This document shows, piece after piece, positions 1 to 9,505 of a DNA stretch of 53,870 bases (positions are counted from its first letter, which is position 1; each line of letters begins with the position of its first letter). Position numbers and translations under genes: made by a program. Below the pieces are notes generated by a model that saw nothing but the letters and a program-made list of their open reading frames with translations, ran no database searches and was not told the DNA's origin. Source of the DNA: Porphyromonadaceae bacterium (lineage in GTDB: Bacteria; Bacteroidota; Bacteroidia; Bacteroidales; Paludibacteraceae); NCBI GenBank assembly GCA_012523295.1, contig JAAYIT010000090.1:1-53870 (forward strand). The letters run 5' to 3'.

Positions 1-2
1 TA

Positions 3-143
3 CTTCTCGTCATCCTTCTGTTAATTCTTGCCGTTTACATGATTTATTTAGGAATAAAAGCGGGAATTCTCCCACCTACCCTGACCGGGATTGGCTTTAT
101 TCTGATTGCCGCGTTATTTTTCAATAAAGAAGAAAACAGGTAA
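3..143 (+). CDS. C-terminal end of a small membrane protein (partial)
   Basis: An open frame enters from the window edge and ends at a TAA at 141-143, giving 46 residues. It shows two hydrophobic stretches (around LLVILLLILAVYMIYLGI and GIGFILIAALFF) separated by a short loop with two prolines, and ends in a charged tail (NKEENR). That is a helical hairpin membrane protein or the last two helices of a longer one. I do not recognise the family. The start lies outside the window. Confidence 0.5.
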   Translation, partial: LLVILLLILAVYMIYLGIKAGILPPTLTGIGFILIAALFFNKEENR

Positions 144-309
144 TCAATACGAGTATAATTCATTTTTTCCGAGAGCATACAATTTTATCGGAGACCTTTT
201 CAATCACATTACATCTCGAATTCTTGTTTTAAAACAATTTTTCGCGACAAATTACACAAAAAAATGAAATATATCTGCCAAACTATAAGCTAATGATAAA
301 AGTAAGTAG

Positions 310-317
310 TAACTTTG
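310..317 (+). promoter_or_regulatory. Candidate -7 promoter box of aspA
   Basis: TAACTTTG fits the Bacteroidetes -7 consensus TAnnTTTG and lies about 32 bases before the aspA start. I see no clear TTTG at the -33 distance, so this is a half-supported promoter. Confidence 0.4.
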
Positions 318-348
318 TGAAAAAATCAAAAAAAAGTACTCAACAATT

Positions 349-1779
349 ATGATTTCTTACAAATTCGAAACAAGTGGGAAAACGCGCATGGAGCATGATT
401 TGCTGGGCGATAAAGAAGTTCCCGAAGAAGCCCTGTTTGGGATTCAGACCTTACGTTGCATTGAAAATTTCGACATCAGTCGTCAGTTATTATCCGATTA
501 TCCATCGCTGATTAAAGCATTGGGAATCGTAAAAATGGGGGCAATACTTGCCAATCACGAGTTAGGTTTAATTTCTGATGAAATAAAAGATGCGGTAGTT
601 AAAGCTTGTCAAGAATTGAAAGAAGGAAAGCATGTCGAGCATTTCCCAATCGACTTGGTACAAGGCGGTGCCGGCACAAGCGTGAATATGAACGCCAATG
701 AAGTGATTGCCAATCGCGCGTTGGAAATCATGGGTAAAAAGCGTGGAGAATATAAATTCTGCCATCCGAATGACCACATAAACATGGCGCAATCTACCAA
801 CGATGCATACCCAACCGCGATGCAATTGGGACTGTATATGCTGCACGGTGAAGTCTCGCAAGCTCTTGAAAAACTAATCGAATCTTTCGAAAAGAAAGAA
901 AAAGAGTTTGACAACATCATTAAAATGGGTCGTACGCAGCTTCAAGACGCTGTCCCAATGACTCTTGGACAATCCTTCAGCGCTTTTGCAGATGCGATAC
1001 GGAGCGAATTGAATCGGCTGAATCGTATAGCAGAAGACTATTTGATAATCAATATGGGTGCAACAGCCATTGGTACGGGAATTACAGCCGAACCCGGCTA
1101 CGCAGAAATATGCACGCAACACATCAAAGAAATTACCGGATGGAATATTACGCTTGCCGATAATTTGATTGCCGCTACGCACGATACATCCGACATGGTA
1201 GCTTATTCATCAGCGTTGAAAATTCTTGCACTTCGCTTATCAAAGATTTGTAACGACCTGCGTTTGATGTCATCCGGACCACGCACCGGTTTATCCGAAA
1301 TAAACCTGCCTCCGAAACAACCGGGATCTTCCATCATGCCCGGAAAAGTAAATCCCGTAATTCCTGAAGTTGTAAATCAGGTCTGCTTTAAAATTATCGG
1401 CAATGATTTAACGGTCTCTATGGCATCCGAAGCGGCACAATTGGAGCTAAATGTTATGGAACCTGTGCTTGTACAATGTATTATTGAGTCTTGTAAGTGG
1501 TTAGTGCGAGCTTGCAATACACTTCGTGTGGAGTGTATTGACGGAATCACCGCAAACGCCGATCATTGCCGTAACATGGTGGAACATTCGATCGGAATTG
1601 TAACCGCGCTGAAACCGTTTATCGGGTATGCAAACTGTTCAGAGGTGGCAAGAGAGGCGCTGCAAACCGGCGGAAGCGTATATCAGCTTGTGCTTGATAA
1701 AAAACTGCTAAGCAAAAAAGAATTAGACAAAATACTCGATCCTAAGCAAATGATTAAACCGACAAAATTGGTGTTGTAA
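349..1779 (+). CDS. aspA: Aspartate ammonia-lyase (aspartase)
   Basis: Cytoplasmic enzyme that splits L-aspartate into fumarate and ammonia, feeding fumarate respiration or nitrogen supply. The 476 residues are of normal family length. The fumarase/aspartase superfamily signature GSSIMPGKVNP is present near residue 328, with the earlier motifs GGAGTSVNMNANEVIANRA and STNDAYPTAMQ. The N-terminal block EHDLLGDKEVPEEALFGIQT is typical of aspartases and separates it from argininosuccinate lyase. The first ATG (349) is used; an ATG at 388, just before EHDLLG, would give a shorter form closer to many homologues. The gene stands alone with its own promoter box and a hairpin downstream. Fumarase class II is the main alternative, but the motif context favours aspartase. 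Confidence 0.93.
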   Translation: MISYKFETSGKTRMEHDLLGDKEVPEEALFGIQTLRCIENFDISRQLLSDYPSLIKALGIVKMGAILANHELGLISDEIKDAVVKACQELKEGKHVEHFPIDLVQGGAGTSVNMNANEVIANRALEIMGKKRGEYKFCHPNDHINMAQSTNDAYPTAMQLGLYMLHGEVSQALEKLIESFEKKEKEFDNIIKMGRTQLQDAVPMTLGQSFSAFADAIRSELNRLNRIAEDYLIINMGATAIGTGITAEPGYAEICTQHIKEITGWNITLADNLIAATHDTSDMVAYSSALKILALRLSKICNDLRLMSSGPRTGLSEINLPPKQPGSSIMPGKVNPVIPEVVNQVCFKIIGNDLTVSMASEAAQLELNVMEPVLVQCIIESCKWLVRACNTLRVECIDGITANADHCRNMVEHSIGIVTALKPFIGYANCSEVAREALQTGGSVYQLVLDKKLLSKKELDKILDPKQMIKPTKLVL

Positions 1780-1891
1780 AGGAAACACCCATCATCTCAG
1801 CGATGGTAAACAATACGACTTCACATTAATCACTTAAAAATCAGTAATGGTTTTGTGTTTGAAGCGTATTTAAGCGAGTGAAATCTTATAT

Positions 1892-1932
1892 GAAGCTGTC
1901 TCAAATTTGTGTTGAGACAGCTTCTTAATTTT
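1892..1932 (+). terminator. Perfect 13-bp hairpin downstream of aspA
   Basis: GAAGCTGTCTCAA (1892-1904) is exactly repeated in inverse at 1912-1924 with a 7-base loop, followed by TTAATTTT. It looks like a rho-independent terminator, though it sits 112 bases after the aspA stop. Its sequence also resembles the ends of some insertion sequences, so a lone IS-end remnant is an alternative. Confidence 0.6.
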
Positions 1933-2305
1933 AATGGAGCAACAGGGATTATTCCTAAGCCGAAAAATATTTTAGACACTTAGTGTTATTTTGAAACATA
2001 TAGGCTGGTTTTGCAGGATTTAATCGTTTGCGATCTTTGTTGGTGCTTTATTACTAAATAACTGCAAAATTATCTATTCTAAAATCAAGTCGTAAAATCA
2101 AAGTTTGCCTGTATATGCATGAATATCAACACCATATAAAGTAATTTAAAAAATTAATGCATCATTAGTTTTGTCCGATATTTAGAGATTATTACAATTC
2201 CTGAAACTCATTCTATGAGGGTGATTTAGAAAAAAACACGATATTATACCGGAACTAAAACACTTGTGAACTTCCTTCATACCCTTTGTGCTATAGATTT
2301 CCGGT
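1933..2305. other. Intergenic stretch without a gene
   Basis: Convergent gap between aspA (+) and the YbhN-like gene (-). I see no open frame with coding character, no RNA gene and no clear repeat. Confidence 0.6.
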
Positions 2306-3253
2306 TTATTCAACCTTAGTTCTCCCAATTACTACTGTTCCCAGCAACATCGGCACAACAAAATTTATCAACCAGATCATAATTCCGGTCAACATTATTC
2401 CAATGTTATTCGTAGAAAATGAGCTGAAAATCAGCACGGCATATGATCCACGAATTGCCGGTTCGGATGCCGCAAGTGAAGGAGTGAAAGTTATGAATAA
2501 ATACATGGCCGGGATAGCAATTAACGCCTGAAGAACGCTAACTTCAATCTGAAAAAACTGGCGCATCAGAAAATACTGGATACAATACACTCCGTATCGA
2601 AGTGTAGAAATCAACAAAATCCGAAAAAGATCGTTGAATCTGAAAGAGGAGAGAGATTGGACTGACTCGTTGATTTTTTTACTCCATTTGCCAAGTTTCA
2701 GCTTTTTAGACAAGTAGGGCAATAATACAATAAAAAGAACAGTGGCAAAAATCCACAATTGTATCCAAAACAAAAAATGTGAGAAACCATTATCTTTGTA
2801 GTTTTCAGACAAAAAGAGAGTTGCCCCAACTACACCAAAAACCGTAATTATTATATTCTGAGTGATACTGTTTAGCACACTCATTACAACGCCTGTAACC
2901 CGACACTCCTTCGGAAGGTAGAGAATCCTACCGGCAAAATCTCCAACCCGATTTGGCGTAATGTAGCCCGTGCTGATACCTGCTAACACCGATTTCACAG
3001 CAGACCGAATTGAGAGACTAAGCGAATTCTTCATCAAATACTGCCATTTTACTGACTCCAACCACCAGTTTATGGGCAATAAAACCAGAATTAAAATCAG
3101 TAAAGAAATTCGATTAATGTCAACGTGCTGAAAAGTGTCCTTTAGTTCGTTCCAATATTCGATTCGAGCTAATTTGACAATCAGAAAACTGTATGCTGCC
3201 AGCATTACAATCCATTTAACTATCACGAAAATCTTATTTTTGTTCTGGTTCAT
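2306..3253 (-). CDS. YbhN/LPG-synthase-TM family integral membrane protein
   Basis: A 315-residue polytopic membrane protein with about eight hydrophobic segments, beginning with a short charged N-terminus (MNQNKNK). It carries the conserved stretch ITPNRVGDFAGRI (about residues 97-109), typical of the PF03706 family, to which the flippase part of MprF belongs. Members are thought to move or handle lipids or lipid-linked glycans; the substrate here cannot be read. The catalytic domain of MprF is missing. Its start lies inside the end of the GtrA-like gene (20-bp overlap), so the two are probably translated together, which suggests a shared role in glycolipid or cell-surface work. Confidence 0.75.
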   Translation of the reverse strand: MNQNKNKIFVIVKWIVMLAAYSFLIVKLARIEYWNELKDTFQHVDINRISLLILILVLLPINWWLESVKWQYLMKNSLSLSIRSAVKSVLAGISTGYITPNRVGDFAGRILYLPKECRVTGVVMSVLNSITQNIIITVFGVVGATLFLSENYKDNGFSHFLFWIQLWIFATVLFIVLLPYLSKKLKLGKWSKKINESVQSLSSFRFNDLFRILLISTLRYGVYCIQYFLMRQFFQIEVSVLQALIAIPAMYLFITFTPSLAASEPAIRGSYAVLIFSSFSTNNIGIMLTGIMIWLINFVVPMLLGTVVIGRTKVE

Positions 3254-3743
3254 TTTGAATTCGGAATGTGAATTTTTTTTGTGAAAAATAGCTGAAAGCT
3301 GTCGTAATTATTGTCACTAACATTTTTGATGGAGTGGGATAAATTCCTATTACTTCAACGAAAAGTTTCAACCCAAAGTAATTTATCAGCAAATTAGCCA
3401 TTACCACAGCCATATAACGAACAAGCTGGTCTTTCCCGCGCATTTGTGAAGCGGTGAAAGTGACGTACTTTTGGAGCAAAAATCCGGTAAAAAACGTGAT
3501 TGGGAAAGTGAATAGAAGCGATGCAATGTGCGGACTCAACGTCACGAACCCGAGATGAACCAGTTGTTTTTGAACGATAAAATTGTATGTGATGAAATAA
3601 AGCACCCAGTCAAATCCCATGTTGGATGCGCCGGAAACACTGTATCGGAAAAAATGCAGCGAAAAATATTTCCGAAAAGGGGGATAAAAAAAATCAATGA
3701 TATCACTAATGAATTTTCCGGTAAGTATAAATATTCTTCGCAT
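3234..3743 (-). CDS. GtrA-like family membrane protein
   Basis: A 169-residue protein with four predicted membrane helices in the GtrA arrangement (PF04138). A short N-terminal region ends in FRYSVSGASNMGFDWVLYF, the usual 'RF..VG..N' type opening of this family, and the last helix pair ends in SYFSQKKFTF, matching the family's closing 'F..n+.wvF' pattern. GtrA proteins are linked to moving undecaprenyl-phosphate-bound sugars across the inner membrane. No GtrB-type glycosyltransferase lies next to it. It is the first gene of a two-gene unit with the overlapping YbhN-like gene. Confidence 0.75.
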   Translation of the reverse strand: MRRIFILTGKFISDIIDFFYPPFRKYFSLHFFRYSVSGASNMGFDWVLYFITYNFIVQKQLVHLGFVTLSPHIASLLFTFPITFFTGFLLQKYVTFTASQMRGKDQLVRYMAVVMANLLINYFGLKLFVEVIGIYPTPSKMLVTIITTAFSYFSQKKFTFRIQNEPEQK

Positions 3744-3888
3744 AGTATATAAACCAGCAACCCTTGAAGGGGTGGATTAATAGGTTTTCGAGTTTTAACA
3801 AATGAAACAGCTTAGTTGTGAGTAATTAAAAAATCAGAACTATAAAAAAACAGCACTTCTTGTTTTATCATAACTATAAATATGGGCA

Positions 3889-5016
3889 TTATTCATCTGT
3901 GAGATTAGGGGTTTGTTTGTTTTTTTTCTTTGGTAGTTTTATACTTCGTATTTTATTATAGTCACGCTTCTTGAAATCGGTAGTAATATGCGGTTGAGCT
4001 ACAGTACCTTCTATAAAATCATATCGATACATATTGAAAAACAGCATAAAGAGCGACAAAATCAGCGGCCCGAAAATGACTCCCCAAAATCCAAATAACG
4101 GTAAACCGATCAACACCCCAAAAACTGTAATCAGGGGGTGAATATCTGCTAATTTTTTCTGCAATAAAAATCGCACAATATTATCGACACTACCGATTAT
4201 CACTATCCCATAAACCAAAAGTCCGAGGGCAAGGCCGTATTTTGTATCTAAAAATAAAGCTATAGAAAGCGGGACATAGATAATAGCCGTTCCAACAATT
4301 GGTAAAATGGTAGCAAAAGCGGTAAGAATAGCGTATAAAACCGGACTGGATACTCCAAACAGCAGGTAACCGATATAGGCAAAAGAACCTTGCACAAGCG
4401 CCAAAAGCGGTATTCCTATGGCGTTTGCTTTAATGATAGATTTTGTTTCCTTGATAAATGTAATTTTATTTTGTTTTGAAAATGGCAAAATCTCTCGAAT
4501 CATTATTTCAAAATCTTTATAGCTGAAAAGCATAAAATAAAGAACGAAAATAATCACGAACAGATTGATAACGAAGGAGTAAGAGTTAGATGCCAGAATT
4601 TGTACAATATCCGTTCCCAGCTTTGGGAGAAACGAAAGGAAATCAAAATCACCAAAATCAAACCCAAAACGAGTCTCAATATTGTTGATAAACTTACTAA
4701 AACTCAATTTTAATGTGTCAAAATCTATATTTATGCCCGAAAGTCTATCGACAACGATAGCGCCGATTCCCGTAATTGGCAGCAGGAAAAATAAAAGCGC
4801 CTCTATCAAAAGCAAAGTCGCGCTCAAGCCTTTACTCCAGCCTTTTTTCTCAACAAGGTATTTCATCTGCCTTCGCAAAACAATATACAATGTAAACGCT
4901 CCCAAAAAACCACCAAAATAAGGCCGCATCTGCTTGAAAATTATCAACCCGGTAGATAATAACAGCACAAGCAAAATCACACGATATTCCTTTTTTTTCA
5001 AATCAAATTCAGACAT
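3889..5016 (-). CDS. AI-2E family transporter (PerM/YdiK-like permease)
   Basis: A 375-residue protein with around eight membrane helices: two N-terminal hairpins, a middle soluble part (about residues 90-130), then a dense C-terminal helix bundle. The segment LLQKKLADIHPLITVFGVLIG followed by GLPLFGFWGVIFGPLIL matches the conserved C-terminal core of PF01594. Some members export autoinducer-2 and others act as Na+/H+ antiporters, so the cargo is open. The tail is basic (KLPKKKNKQ). It lies 145 bp after the GtrA-like gene in gene order but is read from its own start, with a 168-bp gap to ddh upstream. Confidence 0.85.
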   Translation of the reverse strand: MSEFDLKKKEYRVILLVLLLSTGLIIFKQMRPYFGGFLGAFTLYIVLRRQMKYLVEKKGWSKGLSATLLLIEALLFFLLPITGIGAIVVDRLSGINIDFDTLKLSFSKFINNIETRFGFDFGDFDFLSFLPKLGTDIVQILASNSYSFVINLFVIIFVLYFMLFSYKDFEIMIREILPFSKQNKITFIKETKSIIKANAIGIPLLALVQGSFAYIGYLLFGVSSPVLYAILTAFATILPIVGTAIIYVPLSIALFLDTKYGLALGLLVYGIVIIGSVDNIVRFLLQKKLADIHPLITVFGVLIGLPLFGFWGVIFGPLILSLFMLFFNMYRYDFIEGTVAQPHITTDFKKRDYNKIRSIKLPKKKNKQTPNLTDE

Positions 5017-5103
5017 TTCTCAAAAATATAATAAACAAAATACAATTAAACTTCAGCCTTAGTCACGTTTCTATTTTGAACGTTATATAATTTTACCAAC
5101 ACC

Positions 5104-5176
5104 ATACATCCAACATCCAAACATCCAACATCCAGCATCCAGCATCCAACACCAAACATCCAACATCCAACATCAC
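5104..5176. repeat. Short tandem repeat, unit CATCCAA
   Basis: About ten head-to-tail 7-8 base units (CATCCAA, CATCCAG, CACCAAA and similar) lie directly after the ddh stop codon. The unit-to-unit drift is small. It does not encode a protein repeat in any open frame I can follow. Confidence 0.85.
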
Positions 5177-5184
5177 ACCTCCCC

Positions 5185-6090
5185 TTACACCAACCTTCTT
5201 ATCAAATCCTCTTTCTCGCCATACAGCATGTCAATCATCGGAATCTCAATCATGGTATAAGCACCCGGATTTTGTTTGAAAGTAGCTCTTGCACAAGCCA
5301 CTAAAATCTGAGCTGTAAGTGCCGGATTGTTGATTTTCATGTTAAATTCAAAGAGTTGATTTTGAGTCTTTCCGGAAACACCCTTACGAATCAATTGGAC
5401 TCCATGCCCCATATCTTTCAGGTTATCAACACTTTCCACCAGAAAAACGTGAGTTTCATCTTTCACAAAATAAGCATCGGTCTTGATATCATTTTCCACC
5501 TTTTTGAAATCAGCGCCTTTCTCTATTTCAACATAAACCATTCTTCTGTGAATTCCGGTTCCAAGCGGAATCGTCATTGAAAGCGCATTCTTCACGCCTT
5601 CAATAGCTTTTACAGCCACAGTATGACCCATGCTCATTCCCGGTCCAAAATTCGTATAAGTAATCCCTTTCGGGGCAATAGATTCAAGCAATGCGCGAAC
5701 AATCGAGTCACTTCCCGGATCCCAGCCGGCAGAAATTATAGAAACGGCATTTCCTGATTTTGCAGCAGCTCCGAGCTCTTCTCGCAACTCCCAAATCGAG
5801 CCGTGAATATCATAGCTATCTACCGTATTGATTCCTAAAGCAAGTATTTTCTTTGCCGTTTCGGCTATCTTTCGAGTTGGGGCGCAAAGTATCGCTACAT
5901 CCACATGCTCCAACTTACCGATATCATCAGTAACGGTCACTCCTGAAAGCTCTTTTGGAACATTATCTACACTTACGGTTCGTCTTACAATCCCGGCTAA
6001 CTCAAAATCCGGAGACGACTCAATGGCTTCAAATACCGATTTTCCAATGTTGCCATAACCTACAATCGCGGCTCTTATTTTTACACTCAT
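5185..6090 (-). CDS. ddh: meso-Diaminopimelate D-dehydrogenase
   Basis: Catalyses the one-step NADPH-dependent reductive amination of L-2-amino-6-oxopimelate (tetrahydrodipicolinate) to meso-diaminopimelate, for lysine and peptidoglycan. The 301 residues begin with a Rossmann motif (AAIVGYGNIGKSVFEAI). The substrate-binding stretch SAGWDPGSDSIVRALLES and the block NFGPGMSMGHTVAVKAIEGV are characteristic of this enzyme and separate it from DapB. It appears to be a single-gene unit, with the CATCCAA tandem repeat directly after the stop. Confidence 0.93.
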   Translation of the reverse strand: MSVKIRAAIVGYGNIGKSVFEAIESSPDFELAGIVRRTVSVDNVPKELSGVTVTDDIGKLEHVDVAILCAPTRKIAETAKKILALGINTVDSYDIHGSIWELREELGAAAKSGNAVSIISAGWDPGSDSIVRALLESIAPKGITYTNFGPGMSMGHTVAVKAIEGVKNALSMTIPLGTGIHRRMVYVEIEKGADFKKVENDIKTDAYFVKDETHVFLVESVDNLKDMGHGVQLIRKGVSGKTQNQLFEFNMKINNPALTAQILVACARATFKQNPGAYTMIEIPMIDMLYGEKEDLIRRLV

Positions 6091-6633
6091 ACCTTAAAAA
6101 ATTTTTATGGGGGCAAATTTACGAAAAAAAGTGAGTTAATATAAATGTGCTAATAAAAAATTACAAATAAGAAATTCATTTTTCATTCCCGACAGTCCAA
6201 AATCATATCAGCTTTACAAAACAAAACTGCTTAATCGAATTAAAATTCATGATGCTGTTTTCTATTTAAAACATATCAAAGCAATAACTTTTCATCAGAA
6301 TCTCAGGAAATTTTCGGCTCACAAATCGTTTTACTTTAGTAAATAGCTAAGCCTCAAGATAGTGAACAATTTGGACTGATAAATTTCAATATTTATCACA
6401 AAATAATTTTAGAAAAACAAAATAAATTATTTTTTGGAAAACTTTTCTCGCCTTCAATATATTTGTCCATCTGATTTTCTGGATATTAGTTTTTGTTTTG
6501 GAAAACTTTAAAATAATAACGGCAAATTAAGTGTTATTTTTTTGTGAAATATCAAAAATAATTACTAACATTGTAGTCCGAACTTTTCAGAACAAAATCT
6601 TCAATTAAACATATTAAAATACAAATTTAGAAA
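6091..6633. other. 543-bp divergent intergenic region between ddh and nrdJ
   Basis: Very AT-rich. The last 95 bases hold a candidate nrdJ promoter. I looked for a cobalamin riboswitch (B12 box, conserved GCCACTG core) because nrdJ genes are often under one, and did not see it. No gene of useful length is present. Confidence 0.6.
6541..6573 (+). promoter_or_regulatory. Candidate nrdJ promoter
   Basis: TTTG at 6541-6544, a 21-base spacer, then TAACATTG at 6566-6573, which differs from the Bacteroidetes TAnnTTTG box at one base. It lies 60 bases before the GTG start. Confidence 0.4.
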
Positions 6634-9345
6634 GTGAAAAAAGAAAATTACATTCAAACTGACGTAGGAAATTCTACTTTGGAATTTTCCGATAGCGAAG
6701 ACATTGCTGTAAAAGTGAACTCAAACAAACCGACATCAGACGATTTATTCGGAAGTGCTTTCGAAAATTCGGCAAATGATGTTGACGTTATCGCTGAAAA
6801 GAAAATCTACGAGCAGACTGAAGTGGAAGCAGCTTCATTGGAGTATTTTCGCGGAGATGATCTTGCTGCAAAAGTTTGGGCAACCAAATATGCGCTAAAA
6901 GACTCATTTGGAAATATTTATGAAAAAACTCCGGACGATATGCATTGGAGACTTGCTTCTGAAGTTGCCCGAATTGAGAAAAAGTACCCCAACCCGTTGT
7001 CGAAAGAAGAGTTATTCGAACTTTTCAGAAATTTCAGATACATTGTACCGCAAGGTAGCCCCATGACCGGAATCGGGAATGAGTACCAAGTCGCGTCATT
7101 GTCTAATTGCTTTGTAATCGGATTTGATGGTGATTCCGACTCATACGGAGCTATCATAAAAATAGATGAAGAGCAGGTGCAACTAATGAAACGCCGTGGC
7201 GGAGTAGGTCACGACCTCTCTCACATTCGTCCAAAAGGATCTCCGGTAAAAAACTCTGCGCTTACTTCTACGGGGATTGTTCCGTTTATGGAGCGTTACT
7301 CCAATTCCACCCGCGAGGTGGCACAAGATGGAAGAAGAGGAGCGTTAATGCTTTCTGTTTCTATCAAACACCCTGATTCTGAATCATTCATCGATGCAAA
7401 AATGGAATCCGGTAAAGTAACCGGGGCGAATGTTTCTGTGAAAATCGATGATGACTTCATGAAAGCCGCGATAAACAACAAGCCCTACACGCAGCAATAT
7501 CCGATTTACAGCAAAAGTCCATGGATTGAAAAAGAAATTGATGCGAACACATTATGGAAAAAAATCATTCATAACGCGTGGAAATCAGCTGAACCGGGCG
7601 TACTTTTCTGGGACACTATTACACGTGAGTCTGTACCTGATTGTTATGCAGACTTGGGATATCGGACAGTCTCTACCAATCCGTGCGGTGAAATTCCATT
7701 GTGTCCCTACGACAGCTGCCGACTTTTAGCTATCAATTTATATTCTTACGTAAATCGTCCTTTCACAAAAGAAGCAACATTTGATTTCGAGCTTTTCGAT
7801 AAACATGTGCAACTCGCACAACGCATAATGGACGATATCATCGACTTGGAGATGGAGAAAATCGACAAAATTCTTGAAAAAATTCAATCCGATCCGGAAG
7901 ATGATGACATTAAAAACACTGAAAATCAACTTTGGGAAAAAATCAAAGCCAAAACCTCACAAGGACGTCGTACAGGAGTAGGAACAACAGCCGAAGGAGA
8001 TATGCTCGCAGCGTTAGGTTTGAGATATGGGACAGACGAAGCAATCGATTTCTCAGAAAAAGTACACAAAGCAGTTGCGTTGGCGGCTTACCGTTCTTCT
8101 GTAAATTTAGCGAAAGAACGTGGTGCTTTCAAAGTATATGATGCAAAACGCGAGGAAAACAATCCTTATATTGCGAGGATTCGTGAAGCCGATCCGAAAC
8201 TTTACAAGGATATGGTGAAATACGGACGAAGAAATATTGCTTGTCTGACTATCGCTCCTACAGGAACCACAAGTATCATGACCCAAACTACATCGGGAAT
8301 CGAGCCGGTATTCATGCCTGTTTATACTCGCCGCCGGAAGGTGAATCCGAATGATAAAAACGTGACGGTTGACTTTATAGATGAAAATGGAGACTCCTGG
8401 GAAGAATACGTAGTTTTCCATCATAAGTTCGTAACCTGGATGGAAGCTAATAATTATTCAACTTCTAAAAAATATACGAAAGAAGAGATCGATGAGTTGG
8501 TAGCAAAATCACCTTACTACAAAGCTACTTCCAACGATGTGGACTGGCTGAAAAAAGTACAAATGCAAGGTCGTGTTCAAAAGTGGATCGACCACTCGAT
8601 CAGTGTTACAATCAATTTGCCTTCTGATGTTTCAGAAGAATTAGTGGGCGAACTTTACGAAGAAGCCTGGAAAAGCGGATGTAAAGGTGTGACTGTTTAC
8701 CGTGACGGTTCCCGCTCGGGTGTTTTGATTGCCGTTGATGATAAAAAAGACGAAAACAAATCAGGCAAAGATAAGGATTGCGTATGCTTTGACCCATTCG
8801 AGACACTTGTTCGTCCCATTGAGTTGGAGTGCGATGTGGTTCGTTTCCAAAATAACAAAGACAAATGGATTGCATTCGTTGGGCTGAAAGATGGAAGACC
8901 GTATGAGATTTTCACCGGAATAGCCGATGATGAAGAAGGGATTGCATTGCCGAAAAATGTAGTTTCAGGAAAAATTATCAAGGTAGTGGATGACAACGGG
9001 AAACGTTATGACTTCCAATTCACCAACAAGCGTGGATTCAAAACAACCGTAGAAGGTCTTTCACACAAATTTGACAAAGAGTATTGGAATTATGCGAAAT
9101 TGATTTCGGGAGTTCTTCGTTACGGAATGCCAATTGATCAGGTAATCAAGCTGATATCAAGTTTACAGTTAGACAGTGAATCGATCAACACCTGGAAAGT
9201 GGGTGTAGAGCGCGCTTTGAAGAAGTATATTCCTGATGGGACACAGATTGCCGAACAGGCTTGTCCGCAATGTGGGGAAAAAACACTCATGTATCAGGAA
9301 GGATGCTTGACTTGTAAGAGCTGTGGGCACTCGAAATGCGGATAA
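6634..9345 (+). CDS. nrdJ: Adenosylcobalamin-dependent (class II) ribonucleotide reductase with duplicated N-terminus
   Basis: Reduces ribonucleotides to deoxyribonucleotides by a coenzyme B12 radical mechanism, so needs neither oxygen nor a separate radical subunit. The 903 residues contain the active-site stretch STNPCGEIPLCPYDSC (around 350), the phosphate-binding APTGTTSIM motif (around 544) and a C-terminal zinc-ribbon-like tail with paired cysteines (CPQCG, CKSCG, end of protein). Residues 59-102 match the usual family N-terminus (ASLEYFRGDDLAAKVW). Residues 6-49 are a degenerate copy of the same block, ungapped at an offset of 53, with about 16 of 44 identical positions. The start is GTG: an in-frame TAG lies two codons upstream and the next ATG is only codon 103, so the extension is probably translated. 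Flanked by its own promoter and a strong terminator. Confidence 0.95.
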   Translation: MKKENYIQTDVGNSTLEFSDSEDIAVKVNSNKPTSDDLFGSAFENSANDVDVIAEKKIYEQTEVEAASLEYFRGDDLAAKVWATKYALKDSFGNIYEKTPDDMHWRLASEVARIEKKYPNPLSKEELFELFRNFRYIVPQGSPMTGIGNEYQVASLSNCFVIGFDGDSDSYGAIIKIDEEQVQLMKRRGGVGHDLSHIRPKGSPVKNSALTSTGIVPFMERYSNSTREVAQDGRRGALMLSVSIKHPDSESFIDAKMESGKVTGANVSVKIDDDFMKAAINNKPYTQQYPIYSKSPWIEKEIDANTLWKKIIHNAWKSAEPGVLFWDTITRESVPDCYADLGYRTVSTNPCGEIPLCPYDSCRLLAINLYSYVNRPFTKEATFDFELFDKHVQLAQRIMDDIIDLEMEKIDKILEKIQSDPEDDDIKNTENQLWEKIKAKTSQGRRTGVGTTAEGDMLAALGLRYGTDEAIDFSEKVHKAVALAAYRSSVNLAKERGAFKVYDAKREENNPYIARIREADPKLYKDMVKYGRRNIACLTIAPTGTTSIMTQTTSGIEPVFMPVYTRRRKVNPNDKNVTVDFIDENGDSWEEYVVFHHKFVTWMEANNYSTSKKYTKEEIDELVAKSPYYKATSNDVDWLKKVQMQGRVQKWIDHSISVTINLPSDVSEELVGELYEEAWKSGCKGVTVYRDGSRSGVLIAVDDKKDENKSGKDKDCVCFDPFETLVRPIELECDVVRFQNNKDKWIAFVGLKDGRPYEIFTGIADDEEGIALPKNVVSGKIIKVVDDNGKRYDFQFTNKRGFKTTVEGLSHKFDKEYWNYAKLISGVLRYGMPIDQVIKLISSLQLDSESINTWKVGVERALKKYIPDGTQIAEQACPQCGEKTLMYQEGCLTCKSCGHSKCG

Positions 9346-9505
9346 TGATGTCTCCCCGTTCACTTTAGTGCGTCGGGAAAATTGAGAAACGCCAAAATCA
9401 AAAAATAAAACCTCAGTCACGTTTTCAGAAAATTTAGAAAAAATGATTGAGGTTTTTTTAAGGTCTTACCACTCCAAGCGACATTGACCCGTTGTGGATA
9501 AAAAA

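Noticed and set aside
1892-1924. Insertion-sequence end
   Set aside because: The perfect short inverted repeat with a following T-rich tract is better explained as a terminator; no transposase frame is near.
5104-5176. Possible CRISPR array
   Set aside because: The units are 7-8 bases and directly adjacent; there are no spacers and no cas genes.
6091-6633. Possible cobalamin riboswitch upstream of nrdJ
   Set aside because: I looked for the B12 box and the conserved core and found only AT-rich DNA with a promoter-like pair of boxes.
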